A DNA stretch of 64,000 nt from Bacteroidales bacterium SW299 (lineage in GTDB: Bacteria; Bacteroidota; Bacteroidia; Bacteroidales; Bacteroidaceae), in the NCBI GenBank assembly GCA_019550975.1, contig SDWH01000013.1:52366-116365 (forward strand). Direction: 5' to 3'. Shown here one piece after another: positions 1-9,288 of the stretch. Made by a program: the position numbers and the translations under genes. Every line of letters starts with the position of its first letter. The stretch's first letter is position 1. The notes beneath the pieces were generated by a model. That model was not told the DNA's origin, did no database searches, and saw only the letters and a list, made by a program, of their open reading frames with translations.

Positions 1-485
1 GCCATCACACAAAGCGCATCGCCCAGAATGCCCCCTTCTTTCTCTCCTCCTCCCTGATTGCTCATGATCAGCACCAGCGCTCCCACCGAGCCAAGAAAGA
101 TGCCCGTAACCTTTTTCGGAGTGACCGGCTCTTTCAGAAACAGGGCGGCCAGAATCATGGTCACAATAGGCATGGTAGTGGTCACAATGGAAGCGTCGAC
201 CGGCGACGTAAGCGAAAGCCCGAAAGTGAAGCATCCCTGATTGCATACGATGCCCAGCAGGGAAGCGAAAAAAAGCATCAGCAGGTCGTGATGGTTCACT
301 TTCTCCTGCTTCACAAACAACGAGGTAATCCAGAAACAGCAGGCTGCCCCGATCATGCGCATGTTCGCCAGACTAAGTCCCGAAACGCCTGCCTCCATCG
401 CCGCTTTTCCCACCGGCGACATCAGTCCCCACATACTGGCCGCTCCCAGCAAAGCCAGATGTGCCTTTATGTCCTTTGCATTCAT
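1..485 (-). CDS. EamA/DMT-family membrane transporter, C-terminus off the window
   Basis: Reading leftwards from the ATG at 485 gives an uninterrupted frame of about 161 codons to the window edge, so only the N-terminal half is seen. It begins MNAKDIKAHLALLG and holds several hydrophobic helices, an SPVGKAAM stretch after the first helix and a FLKEPVTPKK segment, which is the usual end of the first EamA repeat. EamA proteins are ten-helix inner-membrane permeases for metabolites; the substrate cannot be read here. A -7 element lies just upstream at 506-513, divergent from the AAA gene at 603. The family call is firm; the function is open. Confidence 0.85.
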   Translation of the reverse strand, partial: MNAKDIKAHLALLGAASMWGLMSPVGKAAMEAGVSGLSLANMRMIGAACCFWITSLFVKQEKVNHHDLLMLFFASLLGIVCNQGCFTFGLSLTSPVDASIVTTTMPIVTMILAALFLKEPVTPKKVTGIFLGSVGALVLIMSNQGGGEKEGGILGDALCVM

Positions 486-505
486 AATACATCCCTATTT
501 TTCCG

Positions 506-513
506 CAAAGTTA
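506..513 (-). promoter_or_regulatory. -7 element for the EamA gene
   Basis: The minus strand reads TAACTTTG, a match to the Bacteroidetes TAnnTTTG -7 element, 20 nt upstream of the ATG at 485. No convincing -33 element was identified. Confidence 0.5.
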
Positions 514-542
514 GCATGATTCTGAAAAAAGAACGATACGGA

Positions 543-573
543 TTGATTTATTCCGCAAAATTTTCTACATTTG
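543..573 (+). promoter_or_regulatory. Bacteroides-type promoter of the AAA/DUF4435 pair
   Basis: TTG at 543-545 and TACATTTG at 566-573 are separated by 20 nt, as expected for -33/-7 elements. It lies 29 nt upstream of the ATG at 603 and rules out the much longer open frame that begins at 288. Confidence 0.6.
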
Positions 574-602
574 TTAGAAACAATCTTCAATTTGTTACAG
601 CC

Positions 603-1418
603 ATGAAAAAAAAGGCAGACTATATCAAACGCATCGAGATAAAGGGCCTGTGGGGACGCAAGAACATATCGTGGGAACTGCGCCCTGACGTAAACATCTT
701 GAGCGGGGTAAACGGAATAGGAAAGAGTACCATATTGAACAATTCGGTGACCAGCCTGACCATGCTGGAAGGAGGCGCGCTGAAAAACGGCGTGCAGCCG
801 GGAGTTTCTTTCGTGTTTTCTCCGGAAGACGCCACTTACATTCATTTCGATGTCATCAGAAGCTTCGACCGCCCGCTGCTCAACTCGGAACTTCTCGGAA
901 AAATCGGAAACCAGAAAGTGAAAACAGAGCTTGACTGGCAGCTTTACCAGCTCCAACGCCGCTACCTCGACTATCAGGTGAACATCGGAAACCGCATCAT
1001 CGAACTGCTCACCGGAGGAAAGCCCGAAGACGCTTCCGAAGTGTCACGGCCCAAAACCAGTTTTCAGAATCTGATTGACGACCTGTTCAGCGAAACCGGA
1101 AAAAAGATTATCCGCAAGAGCAACGAAATCCTGTTTGAGCAGGACGGGGACACACTTACCCCCTACCAGCTCTCGTCAGGCGAAAAACAGATGCTTGTCA
1201 TTCTGCTCACCGTGCTGGTACAGGACAACCAGTCGTATGCGCTCTTCATGGACGAACCGGAAATCTCGCTCCACGTCGAATGGCAGCAGCGCCTCATCTC
1301 CCTCATCCGGAGCCTGAATCCGCACGTGCAGATCATCCTCACCACGCACTCTCCGGCTCTCATCATGAACGGATGGATTGATGCGGTAACGGAAGTCAGC
1401 GACATAACCACTCACTAA
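603..1418 (+). CDS. AAA (ABC-like) ATPase, partner of a DUF4435 protein
   Basis: This 271-residue protein has a complete ABC-type ATPase core. The Walker A GVNGIGKST is at residues 35-43, the signature-like LSSGEKQML at about 190-198, the Walker B FMDEPE at about 215-220 and the H-loop TTH near 249. There is no membrane segment. Such AAA_15/AAA_21 proteins dimerise on ATP and control a partner, often a nuclease in OLD- or PARIS-like phage defence. The partner here is the DUF4435 gene 12 bp downstream, in one operon. The start at 603 is chosen because a promoter lies at 543-573 and the frame upstream of it runs antisense through the EamA gene. It is shorter than PARIS AriA as I recall it, so PARIS identity is inferred, not shown. 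Confidence 0.85.
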   Translation: MKKKADYIKRIEIKGLWGRKNISWELRPDVNILSGVNGIGKSTILNNSVTSLTMLEGGALKNGVQPGVSFVFSPEDATYIHFDVIRSFDRPLLNSELLGKIGNQKVKTELDWQLYQLQRRYLDYQVNIGNRIIELLTGGKPEDASEVSRPKTSFQNLIDDLFSETGKKIIRKSNEILFEQDGDTLTPYQLSSGEKQMLVILLTVLVQDNQSYALFMDEPEISLHVEWQQRLISLIRSLNPHVQIILTTHSPALIMNGWIDAVTEVSDITTH

Positions 1419-1430
1419 AACTTTAGGATT

Positions 1431-2429
1431 ATGGGAAAAAGACTCACCGAAAACCTTTCTTCCCTGTACATTGGCGCGGCAAACAAACTGAAACCGAAAC
1501 ATGCAAGAAGAAAGATAGTTGCCTATGTGGAAAGCTACGATGACATTTCGTTCTGGCGGACATTGCTTTCGGAGTATGAAAACGACAGCCGCTATTTTGA
1601 GGTGATGCTCCCCTCGCGGACATCACTGGCCAAAGGCAAGAAAACGGTATTGATGAACCAGCTCGGAAACCAGCTCGGCGAGAACATGATCGCCTGCGTA
1701 GACAGTGACTATGACTATCTGCTGCAAGGATGCACCAACACCTCGCGCTATATGCTGAAATGTCCTTATGTCATGCAGACGTATGCGTATGCAATCGAAA
1801 ACTACCATTGCTATGCAGAAGGACTGCATGACGTATGCGTCATGGCTACGCTGAACGACCATAAGCTGGTCGACTTTCCGGAGTTCATGAAGCAGTATTC
1901 ACAAATCGCCTATCCGCTTTTCATCTGGTCTATCTGGTTCTACCGCCACCATATTCTCTCTGAATTTTCGCTGATGGACTTCTGCTCGTATGTAAAGCTG
2001 GACCATGTAAACACATACCACCCGGAATGGTCGCTGGAGGCTATGGAAAGGAAGGTGAAGCGCAAACTGCGCGACCTGGAACACAAGCACAGGAATGCCA
2101 TTCCGGAAATAGAGTCCATGAAAACCGAACTGAAAGAGCTGGGAGTGCATCCGAATAACACATACATGTTCATACAGGGACACCACATCATGGACAATGT
2201 AGTGATGCGGCTGCTCATCCCTGTCTGCACCATCTTGCGCAGAGAAAGGGAGCAGCAAATCCACAGCCTCGCCCTGCACAGCATGCAGCTGCAGAATGAA
2301 CTCACCAACTACGAACGCTGCCAGGTCAATGTAGAACAAGTGATTCACCGCAACACAAACTATACAAGTTCGCCGCTCTATCAGATGATCAGAAAAGACA
2401 TCGAGAAGTTTCTGAAAATCATCAAATAG
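1431..2429 (+). CDS. DUF4435 (TOPRIM-like) protein, candidate nuclease effector
   Basis: The N-terminal third carries a TOPRIM-like pattern: an acidic E34 in AYVESYDDISFW, followed by D91 and D93 in IACVDSDYDY. These fit the metal-binding Glu and DxD of TOPRIM nucleases, and the family is DUF4435. The remaining two thirds is alpha-helical with long charged stretches between about 200 and 330. DUF4435 proteins paired with an ABC-type ATPase are the effector (AriB) of the PARIS defence system, where the nuclease is released on sensing a phage anti-restriction protein. The gene follows the ATPase by 12 bp in the same operon. No clear terminator follows. The 332-residue length suits an AriB-like protein. 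The family call is confident; the defence role is inference. Confidence 0.8.
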   Translation: MGKRLTENLSSLYIGAANKLKPKHARRKIVAYVESYDDISFWRTLLSEYENDSRYFEVMLPSRTSLAKGKKTVLMNQLGNQLGENMIACVDSDYDYLLQGCTNTSRYMLKCPYVMQTYAYAIENYHCYAEGLHDVCVMATLNDHKLVDFPEFMKQYSQIAYPLFIWSIWFYRHHILSEFSLMDFCSYVKLDHVNTYHPEWSLEAMERKVKRKLRDLEHKHRNAIPEIESMKTELKELGVHPNNTYMFIQGHHIMDNVVMRLLIPVCTILRREREQQIHSLALHSMQLQNELTNYERCQVNVEQVIHRNTNYTSSPLYQMIRKDIEKFLKIIK

Positions 2430-2652
2430 GACAGATACACAGAAGCCAAGCAACCGCAGCCTGAAAACAGACATAAACGCAAAGGCACAAAACAGGGATG
2501 CCATCTGACCGGAAGCCAGCGCCTTATGCCTGCCCTTTTGCGCTTTTCGCTCCGCTCCGGACTGCAGAGAGGCTTGCAAACCATGCGCCCGCTTTTCTGA
2601 AAACTCCCCTGCGGCATAGGGAACTCCCTATGAACAAATAGGGGAAATCATC

Positions 2653-2683
2653 TTGCAAGGAGATTTTTCTCTGCATACTTTTG
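2653..2683 (+). promoter_or_regulatory. Promoter of the Arg/Pro-rich secreted protein
   Basis: TTG at 2653-2655 and TACTTTTG at 2676-2683 are separated by 20 nt. The ATG follows at 2709. Confidence 0.55.
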
Positions 2684-2708
2684 TATCAGAAACCAAACAG
2701 ATGAAGCC

Positions 2709-3584
2709 ATGAAAGCAAGAACCTTAATGTTTACTGTCCTGGCGGCCTGCCTGAGCATTCTGCCGGCATCCGCAAGCGTATTCGGCGACATACGCGTAAA
2801 TGCCCGCTTTCTTACCGACCGTATGGCGTTCGAACTGCACCTGAGTACAGACCAATACAACGACCTGTATGAGATCAACTATGATTTCTTCACCGGAATC
2901 AATCCGTACATCGCACGGATAGCAGCAGCCGATGCAACAGCCATCGACCTCTATTACCGCTACCTTGACATACGCAACGACGACCTGCGCTGGGTCCTTT
3001 CAAATGCGGAATATGCACGTTTCATCGCGCTCGACTATTTTTTCCACCCGGTCTACACCTTGAACAACGTATGTTACCTGCGTATATATAAGGTATACCC
3101 GAACCGGAATCATTTTTATTACAGACCTCCCAGGCATTATCTGACCTACCGGGGCGGACACTGCCGTTCGCATTTCGGCGGAAGAAGTTATTACCAGCAC
3201 ATTTACCCTGTGCGCTATCACCATCCCGTATATGCACATGCAAGGCCTGCACGTCCCCATGCCCCGCACCGTGACTTCGGAAGGCCGGGAATAAGGCCGG
3301 AAAGACCTGCTCCGGGAAGGCCGCACACGCCTCCGCAGAAAAATCCGGGATTCCATTTTACTCCGTCCAACCGACATCCGGGAAATCAGACCGACCGCCC
3401 CGGTACGGCAAGACCCCAGAAGCCGCACGCAAACAGACCGGAAGCCAAACCGGGCAGACCGAACGTTTCACGCCCCGACAGGCCGGACACTCAAAGAAAA
3501 CCGAGAACAGACAACCGGCATAGCGGCAAGCGGCAGAACCGGTCGGCACAACAGGCACGCCGGAACGAAGCGAAAAGACTATAA
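2709..3584 (+). CDS. Secreted protein with Arg/Pro/His-rich tail, function unknown
   Basis: The 291-residue product begins with a signal peptide (MKARTLMFTVLAACLSI, small residues ASAS before about residue 24). Residues 25-130 form a folded-looking region rich in Tyr, Asp and Leu (for example FFTGINPYIARI and DLYYRYLDIRNDD). From about 130 there is a Tyr/His/Arg stretch, and residues 175-291 are a low-complexity tail dominated by Arg, Pro, Gly and His with repeated RP, GRP and RPD steps. The tail should be strongly basic and disordered. I do not recognise a family with known function. The gene stands alone, with its own promoter and a strong shared terminator. Confidence 0.7.
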   Translation: MKARTLMFTVLAACLSILPASASVFGDIRVNARFLTDRMAFELHLSTDQYNDLYEINYDFFTGINPYIARIAAADATAIDLYYRYLDIRNDDLRWVLSNAEYARFIALDYFFHPVYTLNNVCYLRIYKVYPNRNHFYYRPPRHYLTYRGGHCRSHFGGRSYYQHIYPVRYHHPVYAHARPARPHAPHRDFGRPGIRPERPAPGRPHTPPQKNPGFHFTPSNRHPGNQTDRPGTARPQKPHANRPEAKPGRPNVSRPDRPDTQRKPRTDNRHSGKRQNRSAQQARRNEAKRL

Positions 3585-3604
3585 AGTGCGCAGGCAGAAA
3601 TACC

Positions 3605-3676
3605 AAACGCAAAGTCACAGGATTCTGAAGTTCATGCAGCCAGACTTCAACATGCAATCTCTGTGACTTTGCGTTT
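3605..3676. terminator. Bidirectional hairpin between convergent genes
   Basis: A perfect 16-bp inverted repeat (AAACGCAAAGTCACAG at 3605-3620, its complement at 3661-3676) encloses a 40-nt loop with a further short TGAAGT/ACTTCA pairing. It sits between the plus-strand gene ending at 3584 and cvfB ending at 3706. It lacks long T tracts, but its position suits a two-way terminator. Confidence 0.6.
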
Positions 3677-3705
3677 CAGCGTTTCAACTTGTCCAAATGC
3701 AGATT

Positions 3706-4542
3706 TCAGGCCAAACGAATGCCGCCGTCTTCGAGCACAATCAGGCGTTTCTTATAGAGTTCGCCTACGGCTTTCTTGAATGTTTTCTTGCTTACGCCAA
3801 AAGTATCATAAATCGTTTCGGCGTCCGTTTTGTCATTGATTGAAGTACGTCCGCCCTTATCCTTGATAAACTGCAGAAGCACTTCCGCAAAATCATCAAC
3901 CTTGCGGAAACCCGCCTGCTGCAATTCCAGATCAATCTTGCCGTCAGGGCGTACCTGCTTCACAAACGCAGGAAGCTTCATGCCTGTTGCCAGCTGCTGG
4001 AAAATCTCATTATGGTACAGCATGCCTCCAAACTTATTGTCCACAATCACCTTATAGCCCAAATCAGTGCGCTGCCATACCATCACTTCCACCTCGTCGC
4101 CCGGCAAGTAGTCTGCCCGTTCGCGCGAGAGATAACGCTCCACCCTTGCAGAGCCCATGATACGGTAACTCTCCTCATCAAGATCCACATACACCACATA
4201 GCGGCGTCCTTTCTGCATCTTGACTTTCTGCTCGCGGAAAGGCACGAACAGATCTTTCATCAATCCCCAGTCGAGAAAGGCGCCATACTCATTCACCCAC
4301 GCCACCTCCAGGCATGCGAAGTCGCCTACCTGCGCATAGGGCTGCTGCGTAGTAGCTACCAGCCGCTCTTCCATATCAAGGTAAATAAACACGTTCAATA
4401 TGTCGCCGGGAGCACTTCCTTCAGGCACATACTTCAACGGAAGCAGAATCTCTCCGTCTTCATCTCCGTCAAGATATACACCAAAATCCACTTCCTTAAC
4501 TATCTCCAACTGATTGTATCGTCCTAATTTTATATGACTCAT
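3706..4542 (-). CDS. cvfB: CvfB-family S1-like RNA-binding protein
   Basis: The 278-residue protein follows the CvfB layout: repeated S1-like OB folds over residues 1-210 ([21 protein letters not shown] near the start, then [19 protein letters not shown] and [15 protein letters not shown]), then a C-terminal winged helix (about 215-278, with [20 protein letters not shown]). CvfB proteins bind RNA and affect virulence or stress gene expression in Firmicutes; the role in Bacteroidetes is not established. Its start overlaps the end of lolD by 4 nt, so it is the last gene of the antiporter-tcdA-lolD-cvfB operon and is probably translationally coupled. Confidence 0.85.
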   Translation of the reverse strand: MSHIKLGRYNQLEIVKEVDFGVYLDGDEDGEILLPLKYVPEGSAPGDILNVFIYLDMEERLVATTQQPYAQVGDFACLEVAWVNEYGAFLDWGLMKDLFVPFREQKVKMQKGRRYVVYVDLDEESYRIMGSARVERYLSRERADYLPGDEVEVMVWQRTDLGYKVIVDNKFGGMLYHNEIFQQLATGMKLPAFVKQVRPDGKIDLELQQAGFRKVDDFAEVLLQFIKDKGGRTSINDKTDAETIYDTFGVSKKTFKKAVGELYKKRLIVLEDGGIRLA

Positions 4543-5204
4543 AATTCTTCTTTTTTAATTTTTCCGTCAATGATATGTATTGTTCTGTCTGTCTTTGAAG
4601 CCAGCCCTTCATCATGGGTCACGATAACAAAAGTCTGCCCCAGCCGGTCACGCAAATCAAAGAACAGACGATGCAGTTCTTCCTTATTCTGCGTGTCGAG
4701 GCTTCCCGAAGGCTCATCCGCCAACACCGCCGAAGGACGGTTCACCAAAGCGCGTGCAACCGCAACGCGCTGCTTCTCTCCCCCCGACAATTCGGCCGGC
4801 TTGTGCGAAGCACGATCCTGCAGGCCCATCAGCTCCAGCATTTCCATAGCCTTCCGGCGAGCGTTCCCTGCCGACTCTCCTCGTATCAGAGCAGGTATCG
4901 CAACGTTCTCAAGTGCTGTAAACTCAGGCAAAAGCTGGTGAAACTGAAACACAAAACCGATTTCCTTGTTCCGGAACGCTGAAAGAGCTTTCTCATTCAG
5001 ACGGTTCACCTCGGTTCCGTTCAGCACGACACGCCCCGAATCAGGTCTGTCAAGGGTTCCCATGATTTGCAGAAGCGTTGTTTTTCCGGCTCCGCTGGGT
5101 CCGACAATGCTCACAATCTCTCCTTTGGCGATTGTCAGATCGATTCCTTTCAGTACCTGCAAGGAACCGAAGCTTTTTGTTATACCTTCCAGTTCTATCA
5201 TCAT
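4539..5204 (-). CDS. lolD: ABC transporter ATPase, LolD-like
   Basis: At 221 residues this is a stand-alone ABC ATPase with Walker [10 protein letters not shown] near residue 35, a Q-loop in [18 protein letters not shown], signature [15 protein letters not shown], Walker [12 protein letters not shown] and switch histidine in VTHDEG. The [16 protein letters not shown] stretch and the length fit the LolD/MacB subfamily, which drives lipoprotein release from the inner membrane with LolC/LolE-type permeases. No permease gene is adjacent, so the partner must be elsewhere. The gene lies 35 bp after tcdA and overlaps cvfB by 4 nt. Either of two adjacent in-frame ATGs (5204 or 5201) could start it. 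Confidence 0.8.
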   Translation of the reverse strand: MMIELEGITKSFGSLQVLKGIDLTIAKGEIVSIVGPSGAGKTTLLQIMGTLDRPDSGRVVLNGTEVNRLNEKALSAFRNKEIGFVFQFHQLLPEFTALENVAIPALIRGESAGNARRKAMEMLELMGLQDRASHKPAELSGGEKQRVAVARALVNRPSAVLADEPSGSLDTQNKEELHRLFFDLRDRLGQTFVIVTHDEGLASKTDRTIHIIDGKIKKEEL

Positions 5205-5239
5205 TTAATCTGTCTTTATTCTTGATAACTTCATGCCAG

Positions 5240-5962
5240 CTACAATTTTCCAATCACATATTCGGCCAAATAACATCCGAATACAGCCGGCATATAGCTT
5301 ATAGTGCCTACGGTAGATTTCTTGTTGGCCTCCCCTTCTACCAGCACCACAGCTTCCGGGTCGGCCTGCTCCGTACTGAAGACAACCGGAAGCTTCCGCT
5401 TCATTCCCATCTTCTGCAGACGCTTTCTCACCGCCTTGCTCAATCCGCAGTGGTATGTATCCCACAGATCAGCGAACCGGACCTGAGTTATGTCTTTTTT
5501 AGCTCCCGCTCCCATGCTGCTGACGATCTTCATCCTGCGCTTCAACGCATGATAAATCAGAAAACATTTGGGAGCCACAGTATCTATCGCATCTACGATG
5601 AAATCAAACGCTGCACTGTCCAGCAGTTCGGGTATCGCCTCATCTTTCAGATAAACCGGCATCACATGCAACTCCAGTTCCGGATTGATATCCCTGAAAC
5701 GCTCGGCCAGCACATCAACCTTGAAACGGCCCAAAGCCGAACGGAGAGCCGGAAGCTGGCGGTTCATGTTGCTCGGCTGCACCGTATCGGCATCCACAAT
5801 CGTCATCTTTCCCACTCCGGCACGGCAAAGCATTTCGGCGGCATAAGCGCCTACGCCTCCCACACCGACCACCAGCACATGCGCCTTGCGCAGCCTCTCC
5901 ATCTTTTCCTCACCCAGCAGCAGTTCGGTGCGCTGCTGCCATTCATCTCTCATTTCACTCAT
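5240..5962 (-). CDS. tcdA: tRNA threonylcarbamoyladenosine dehydratase (ThiF/E1-like)
   Basis: The 240-residue protein shows the E1-like nucleotide-binding loop VGVGGVGAYAAEML near residue 33, followed by ADTVQPSNMNRQ, which matches the DxDxVxxSNxNRQ signature of TcdA (YgdL/CsdL). Another conserved stretch is DFIVDAIDTVAPK. The enzyme uses ATP to cyclise t6A37 of ANN-decoding tRNAs to ct6A. It overlaps the antiporter gene by 4 nt (5959-5962) and precedes lolD by 35 bp. Length is near that of E. coli TcdA without its C-terminal tail. Confidence 0.88.
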   Translation of the reverse strand: MSEMRDEWQQRTELLLGEEKMERLRKAHVLVVGVGGVGAYAAEMLCRAGVGKMTIVDADTVQPSNMNRQLPALRSALGRFKVDVLAERFRDINPELELHVMPVYLKDEAIPELLDSAAFDFIVDAIDTVAPKCFLIYHALKRRMKIVSSMGAGAKKDITQVRFADLWDTYHCGLSKAVRKRLQKMGMKRKLPVVFSTEQADPEAVVLVEGEANKKSTVGTISYMPAVFGCYLAEYVIGKL

Positions 5963-8103
5963 GAATCTTTCTTAAACCATTTATAGAACCAGTTTCCCAC
6001 CTTATCATAATATTGCGTTTCGGCCCAGCCGCGCGGGTCGGCAAACGACAAAGCCTCATTGGGGTCACCCTTCTGATCCGGATAAAGCAGCATGATGCTG
6101 CAATTGTTGAAATACCTGGACGCCTGCATGGGCAGACGCTCGAACGCCGAATCATAAGAGATCGATCCCCGGCGTGCACTGACAATCACCAGCAAATGGT
6201 CGAAGTTCACCTGTCCGGTAATAATCAGCAGGTCATCCCAGTCTTCCAGTTCCTGATATTCTGTCAGCACATCCTTGTGCTTCTTCTGTATATACCCTTT
6301 CAGGTAGCCCAACGTCTGCGGATGAGCGAAAAAGTGCAAACGGCATCCCAACTGGGAACTCATGCGGCAGAGATGGGTGATCCATTTGACAAAGCCATGC
6401 TCAAACTCCGACTTGGGAGGCACTGCAACGATGATGCGGCGCAAGGTATTGACCGGCATCAGAAAGCGCGCGATCATCACCTGACGGTAAGTATTCTTGA
6501 GCAAGTCCTCCGTGAGGTTTCCAAAGAAAGAGTCGACGATGCTCGCCTTGTGATGCAGTCCGATGATAATGCTTGTGGCATCCACTTCCTTGGCCGTATG
6601 CAGAATGCCCGTCGCAATATTCAGGTCGAAACGGCTCAGCGCCCTCAGCGAAATATTGGCCGATGCAGCTATCTGTCCCGCACGCTCCAGGCTTCTTTTT
6701 CCTTTCATTTCCAGACGCACGGAATCGTTGTTGTCGTTAATCACATTCAACGCCACAAGGTTGCCGTCCATTTTTTCGTTACGGACCACCAGCGCCAACT
6801 GCATCAGGCTTTCCAGCGTGTCAGGGTTCGCAACCGGGATCAGGATGCATTCCTTGTCGTTTTCTTTATCCTCGTCCACCTCCACGTCATCCATCACAAT
6901 CCGCTTGGCAGCATGTTCCGTCATGAACGAACTTACTACGCAAGTGACCAGAATCAGCAGAATGGTTCCGTTCAGCACATCTTCGTTCAACAGACGCTCT
7001 CCGCCGGGAAGAACGATATTATATCCCACCAGTACAGCCGCCAGCGTAGCCGCAGCCTGTGCATTGCTCAGCCCGAACATCAGTTCGCGCTCCACCGCCC
7101 GCATCCGATAGATCTTCTGTGTGAGCCATGAAGCGATCCACTTGCCTGTCAAAGCCACAACAATCATCACCGAAGCCACCTTGATAGAATCGAAATGCCC
7201 GAACAGAATGTTTACATTGATAAGCATTCCGACACCTATCAGAAAATAAGGAATGAACAAGGCATTCCCCACAAACTCCAGATGGCTCATCAGCGGAGAA
7301 ACATGAGGGATAAGCCGGTTCAGAACCAGCCCTACAAGAAAAGCGCCCAAAATGCCTTCCATCCCGATAAGCTCCATCAGAGCAGCGCCTAGAAACATCA
7401 TCGCCATCACGAAGATGTACTGCACCACCTGATCGCTGTACCGCCGGAAAAACCAACGCCCGATACGCGGAAAGGTCAGCATGATCAACACGCTCAGCAC
7501 CACGACTTTCAGCACGAGCCACACAAGAAACATGTCAGAGGTTTCTCCCTTATACATGCCCGCAATGACCGCAAGCACAAGCAATGTCAGCGTGTCAGTT
7601 ACCGCCGTACCCCCCACCGCAATGCTCACCGCCCGCTGCCGGTTGATTCCATAACGGATTACAATCGGATAAGCGATCAGCGTGTGCGACGCATACATGC
7701 TGGCAAGCAGCACGGAAGTTACAAGCGCATAATCAAGCAGATAAAGATTGGTCCAGATGCCTATTCCCAGCGGAATGACAAAAGCCAGGATTCCAAGCAC
7801 CGTGGCCTTCACACGGATGCTCTTGAAGTCCTCCATGTTCATCTCCAGCCCGGCCAGAAACATGATGTAATAAAGCCCCACCTTTCCGAAAAGCTCGAAA
7901 CTGCTGTCGCGCGCAAGGATATTGAAGCCATGCTCGCCAACGACAATACCTGCCAGTATCATCCCGATAATGTGCGGAATGCGCAGTCTTTCAAGCAGAA
8001 TCGGCGCGAAAAGTATGATTACCAATACCAAAAAGAAGATCCATGTCGGGTCAGTGACAGGCAAGCTTATATCGAAACGAACCAAATCGAGCAATTCTTT
8101 CAT
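5959..8103 (-). CDS. CPA2-type cation:proton antiporter with UspA-like cytosolic domain
   Basis: Starting at the ATG at 8103 the protein has 714 residues. Residues 10-400 hold about twelve hydrophobic segments typical of Na+/H+ exchanger (CPA2) proteins, with PILLERLRIPHIIGMILAG near the start and the VGGTAVTDTLT segment that carries the transport Asp. Residues 410-714 are soluble and resemble universal-stress domains (ECILIPVANPDTL and TSIIIGLHHKASIVD). It exchanges Na+ or K+ for H+ at the inner membrane; specificity is not readable. The frame is open back to 8319, but a TATTTTTG -7 element at 8135-8142 puts the start downstream at 8103. It is the first gene of a four-gene operon with tcdA, lolD and cvfB. 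Confidence 0.88.
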   Translation of the reverse strand: MKELLDLVRFDISLPVTDPTWIFFLVLVIILFAPILLERLRIPHIIGMILAGIVVGEHGFNILARDSSFELFGKVGLYYIMFLAGLEMNMEDFKSIRVKATVLGILAFVIPLGIGIWTNLYLLDYALVTSVLLASMYASHTLIAYPIVIRYGINRQRAVSIAVGGTAVTDTLTLLVLAVIAGMYKGETSDMFLVWLVLKVVVLSVLIMLTFPRIGRWFFRRYSDQVVQYIFVMAMMFLGAALMELIGMEGILGAFLVGLVLNRLIPHVSPLMSHLEFVGNALFIPYFLIGVGMLINVNILFGHFDSIKVASVMIVVALTGKWIASWLTQKIYRMRAVERELMFGLSNAQAAATLAAVLVGYNIVLPGGERLLNEDVLNGTILLILVTCVVSSFMTEHAAKRIVMDDVEVDEDKENDKECILIPVANPDTLESLMQLALVVRNEKMDGNLVALNVINDNNDSVRLEMKGKRSLERAGQIAASANISLRALSRFDLNIATGILHTAKEVDATSIIIGLHHKASIVDSFFGNLTEDLLKNTYRQVMIARFLMPVNTLRRIIVAVPPKSEFEHGFVKWITHLCRMSSQLGCRLHFFAHPQTLGYLKGYIQKKHKDVLTEYQELEDWDDLLIITGQVNFDHLLVIVSARRGSISYDSAFERLPMQASRYFNNCSIMLLYPDQKGDPNEALSFADPRGWAETQYYDKVGNWFYKWFKKDS

Positions 8104-8134
8104 AAAAAGGGAAGACTTTAAATCTATTTGGGTA

Positions 8135-8142
8135 CAAAAATA
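8135..8142 (-). promoter_or_regulatory. -7 element of the antiporter-tcdA-lolD-cvfB operon
   Basis: The minus strand reads TATTTTTG 31 nt upstream of the chosen ATG at 8103. It argues against the longer open frame that begins at 8319. Confidence 0.5.
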
Positions 8143-8185
8143 CGAAAAAAGTTCCGCATTTTCACTTCTGTATCCCAAAATGTTG

Positions 8186-8193
8186 TAATTTTG
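8186..8193 (+). promoter_or_regulatory. -7 element of asd
   Basis: TAATTTTG matches TAnnTTTG; asd starts at 8278. The antiporter promoter is divergent, 43 bp away. A -33 match is not evident. Confidence 0.45.
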
Positions 8194-8277
8194 CGAATTG
8201 ATTGAAAGCTCTGATATTTTGCCACACTTTCCGTCATATACGATGCAATAAGGAACTAATTTAACAGATATACGAAG

Positions 8278-9288
8278 ATGAAAGTAGCAATTGTAGGTGC
8301 GAGCGGTGCCGTAGGACAAGAGTTTCTGCGGGTGCTCGATGAAAGAAATTTTCCGATCGACGAACTGCTGTTATTCGGCTCATCACGCAGTGCCGGACGC
8401 AAATACACATTCCGGGGAAAAGAAATCGAAGTCAAACTTCTGCAGCACAACGATGACTTCAAAGGGGTAGACATCGCTTTCGCTTCGGCGGGAGCAGGCA
8501 CATCGAAAGAATTTGCCGGAACAATCACCAAATACGGCGCAGTGATGATAGACAACTCCAGCGCATTCCGCATGGAAGAAGACATTCCGCTGGTCGTTCC
8601 GGAAGTGAATGCGGAGGATGCGCTGAACCGTCCGCGCAACATCATCGCCAACCCGAACTGCACGACCATCCAGATGGTTGTAGCACTGAAAGCCATCGAG
8701 AACCTGACACACATCAAACGGGTGCATGTATCAACCTATCAGGCAGCCAGCGGCGCGGGAGCGGCAGCTATGGACGAACTGTATGAACAATACCGCCAGG
8801 TGCTGGCCGGAGAACCGGTAAAGGTGGAAAAGTTCGCATACCAGCTTGCATTCAACCTGATCCCTCAGATCGACGTGTTCACGGACAACGGGTATACAAA
8901 GGAAGAAATGAAAATGTATAACGAAACGCGCAAGATCATGCACTCCGACGTGAAGGTAAGCGCAACCTGCGTACGCGTGCCGGCCCTGCGCTCGCACTCT
9001 GAAAGCATCTGGATTGAAACGGAACGGCCGGTTTCGGTAGAGGAGGCAAGAGAGGCTTTCGCACACGGAGAAGGACTGGTGCTGATGGACAATCCCGAAA
9101 AGAAGGAATACCCCATGCCGCTGTTCCTCGCAGGCAAGGATCCCGTATATGTGGGACGCATCAGAAAGGACCTGGCCGACGAGAACGGACTCACTTTCTG
9201 GATCGTTGGCGACCAGATCAAGAAGGGGGCTGCACTCAATGCCGTACAGATTGCCGAATACCTGATCAAGGTGAAAAATATCGGATAA
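8278..9288 (+). CDS. asd: Aspartate-semialdehyde dehydrogenase
   Basis: The 336-residue enzyme begins with the NADP-binding [20 protein letters not shown]. It carries the catalytic Cys128 in NPNCTTIQ, and the conserved QAASGAG and LRSHSESIW segments follow. It reduces beta-aspartyl phosphate to aspartate semialdehyde, the branch point for lysine/diaminopimelate, methionine and threonine synthesis. Length matches bacterial Asd. It is monocistronic here: the antiporter is divergent upstream and a convergent phosphoesterase follows. Confidence 0.95.
   Translation: MKVAIVGASGAVGQEFLRVLDERNFPIDELLLFGSSRSAGRKYTFRGKEIEVKLLQHNDDFKGVDIAFASAGAGTSKEFAGTITKYGAVMIDNSSAFRMEEDIPLVVPEVNAEDALNRPRNIIANPNCTTIQMVVALKAIENLTHIKRVHVSTYQAASGAGAAAMDELYEQYRQVLAGEPVKVEKFAYQLAFNLIPQIDVFTDNGYTKEEMKMYNETRKIMHSDVKVSATCVRVPALRSHSESIWIETERPVSVEEAREAFAHGEGLVLMDNPEKKEYPMPLFLAGKDPVYVGRIRKDLADENGLTFWIVGDQIKKGAALNAVQIAEYLIKVKNIG

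Noticed and set aside
288..602. Upstream extension of the AAA ATPase frame
   Set aside because: It overlaps the divergent EamA gene and the promoter at 543-573, and its residues do not look like a domain.
3022..3428. Minus-strand open frames opposite the Arg/Pro-rich gene
   Set aside because: They are shadows of a low-complexity GC-rich region with no start signals, and the plus-strand product has a clear signal peptide and promoter.
6013..7131. Antisense open frame of 372 codons opposite the antiporter gene
   Set aside because: It lies wholly inside the antiporter coding region, shows no recognisable domain and has no start signals.
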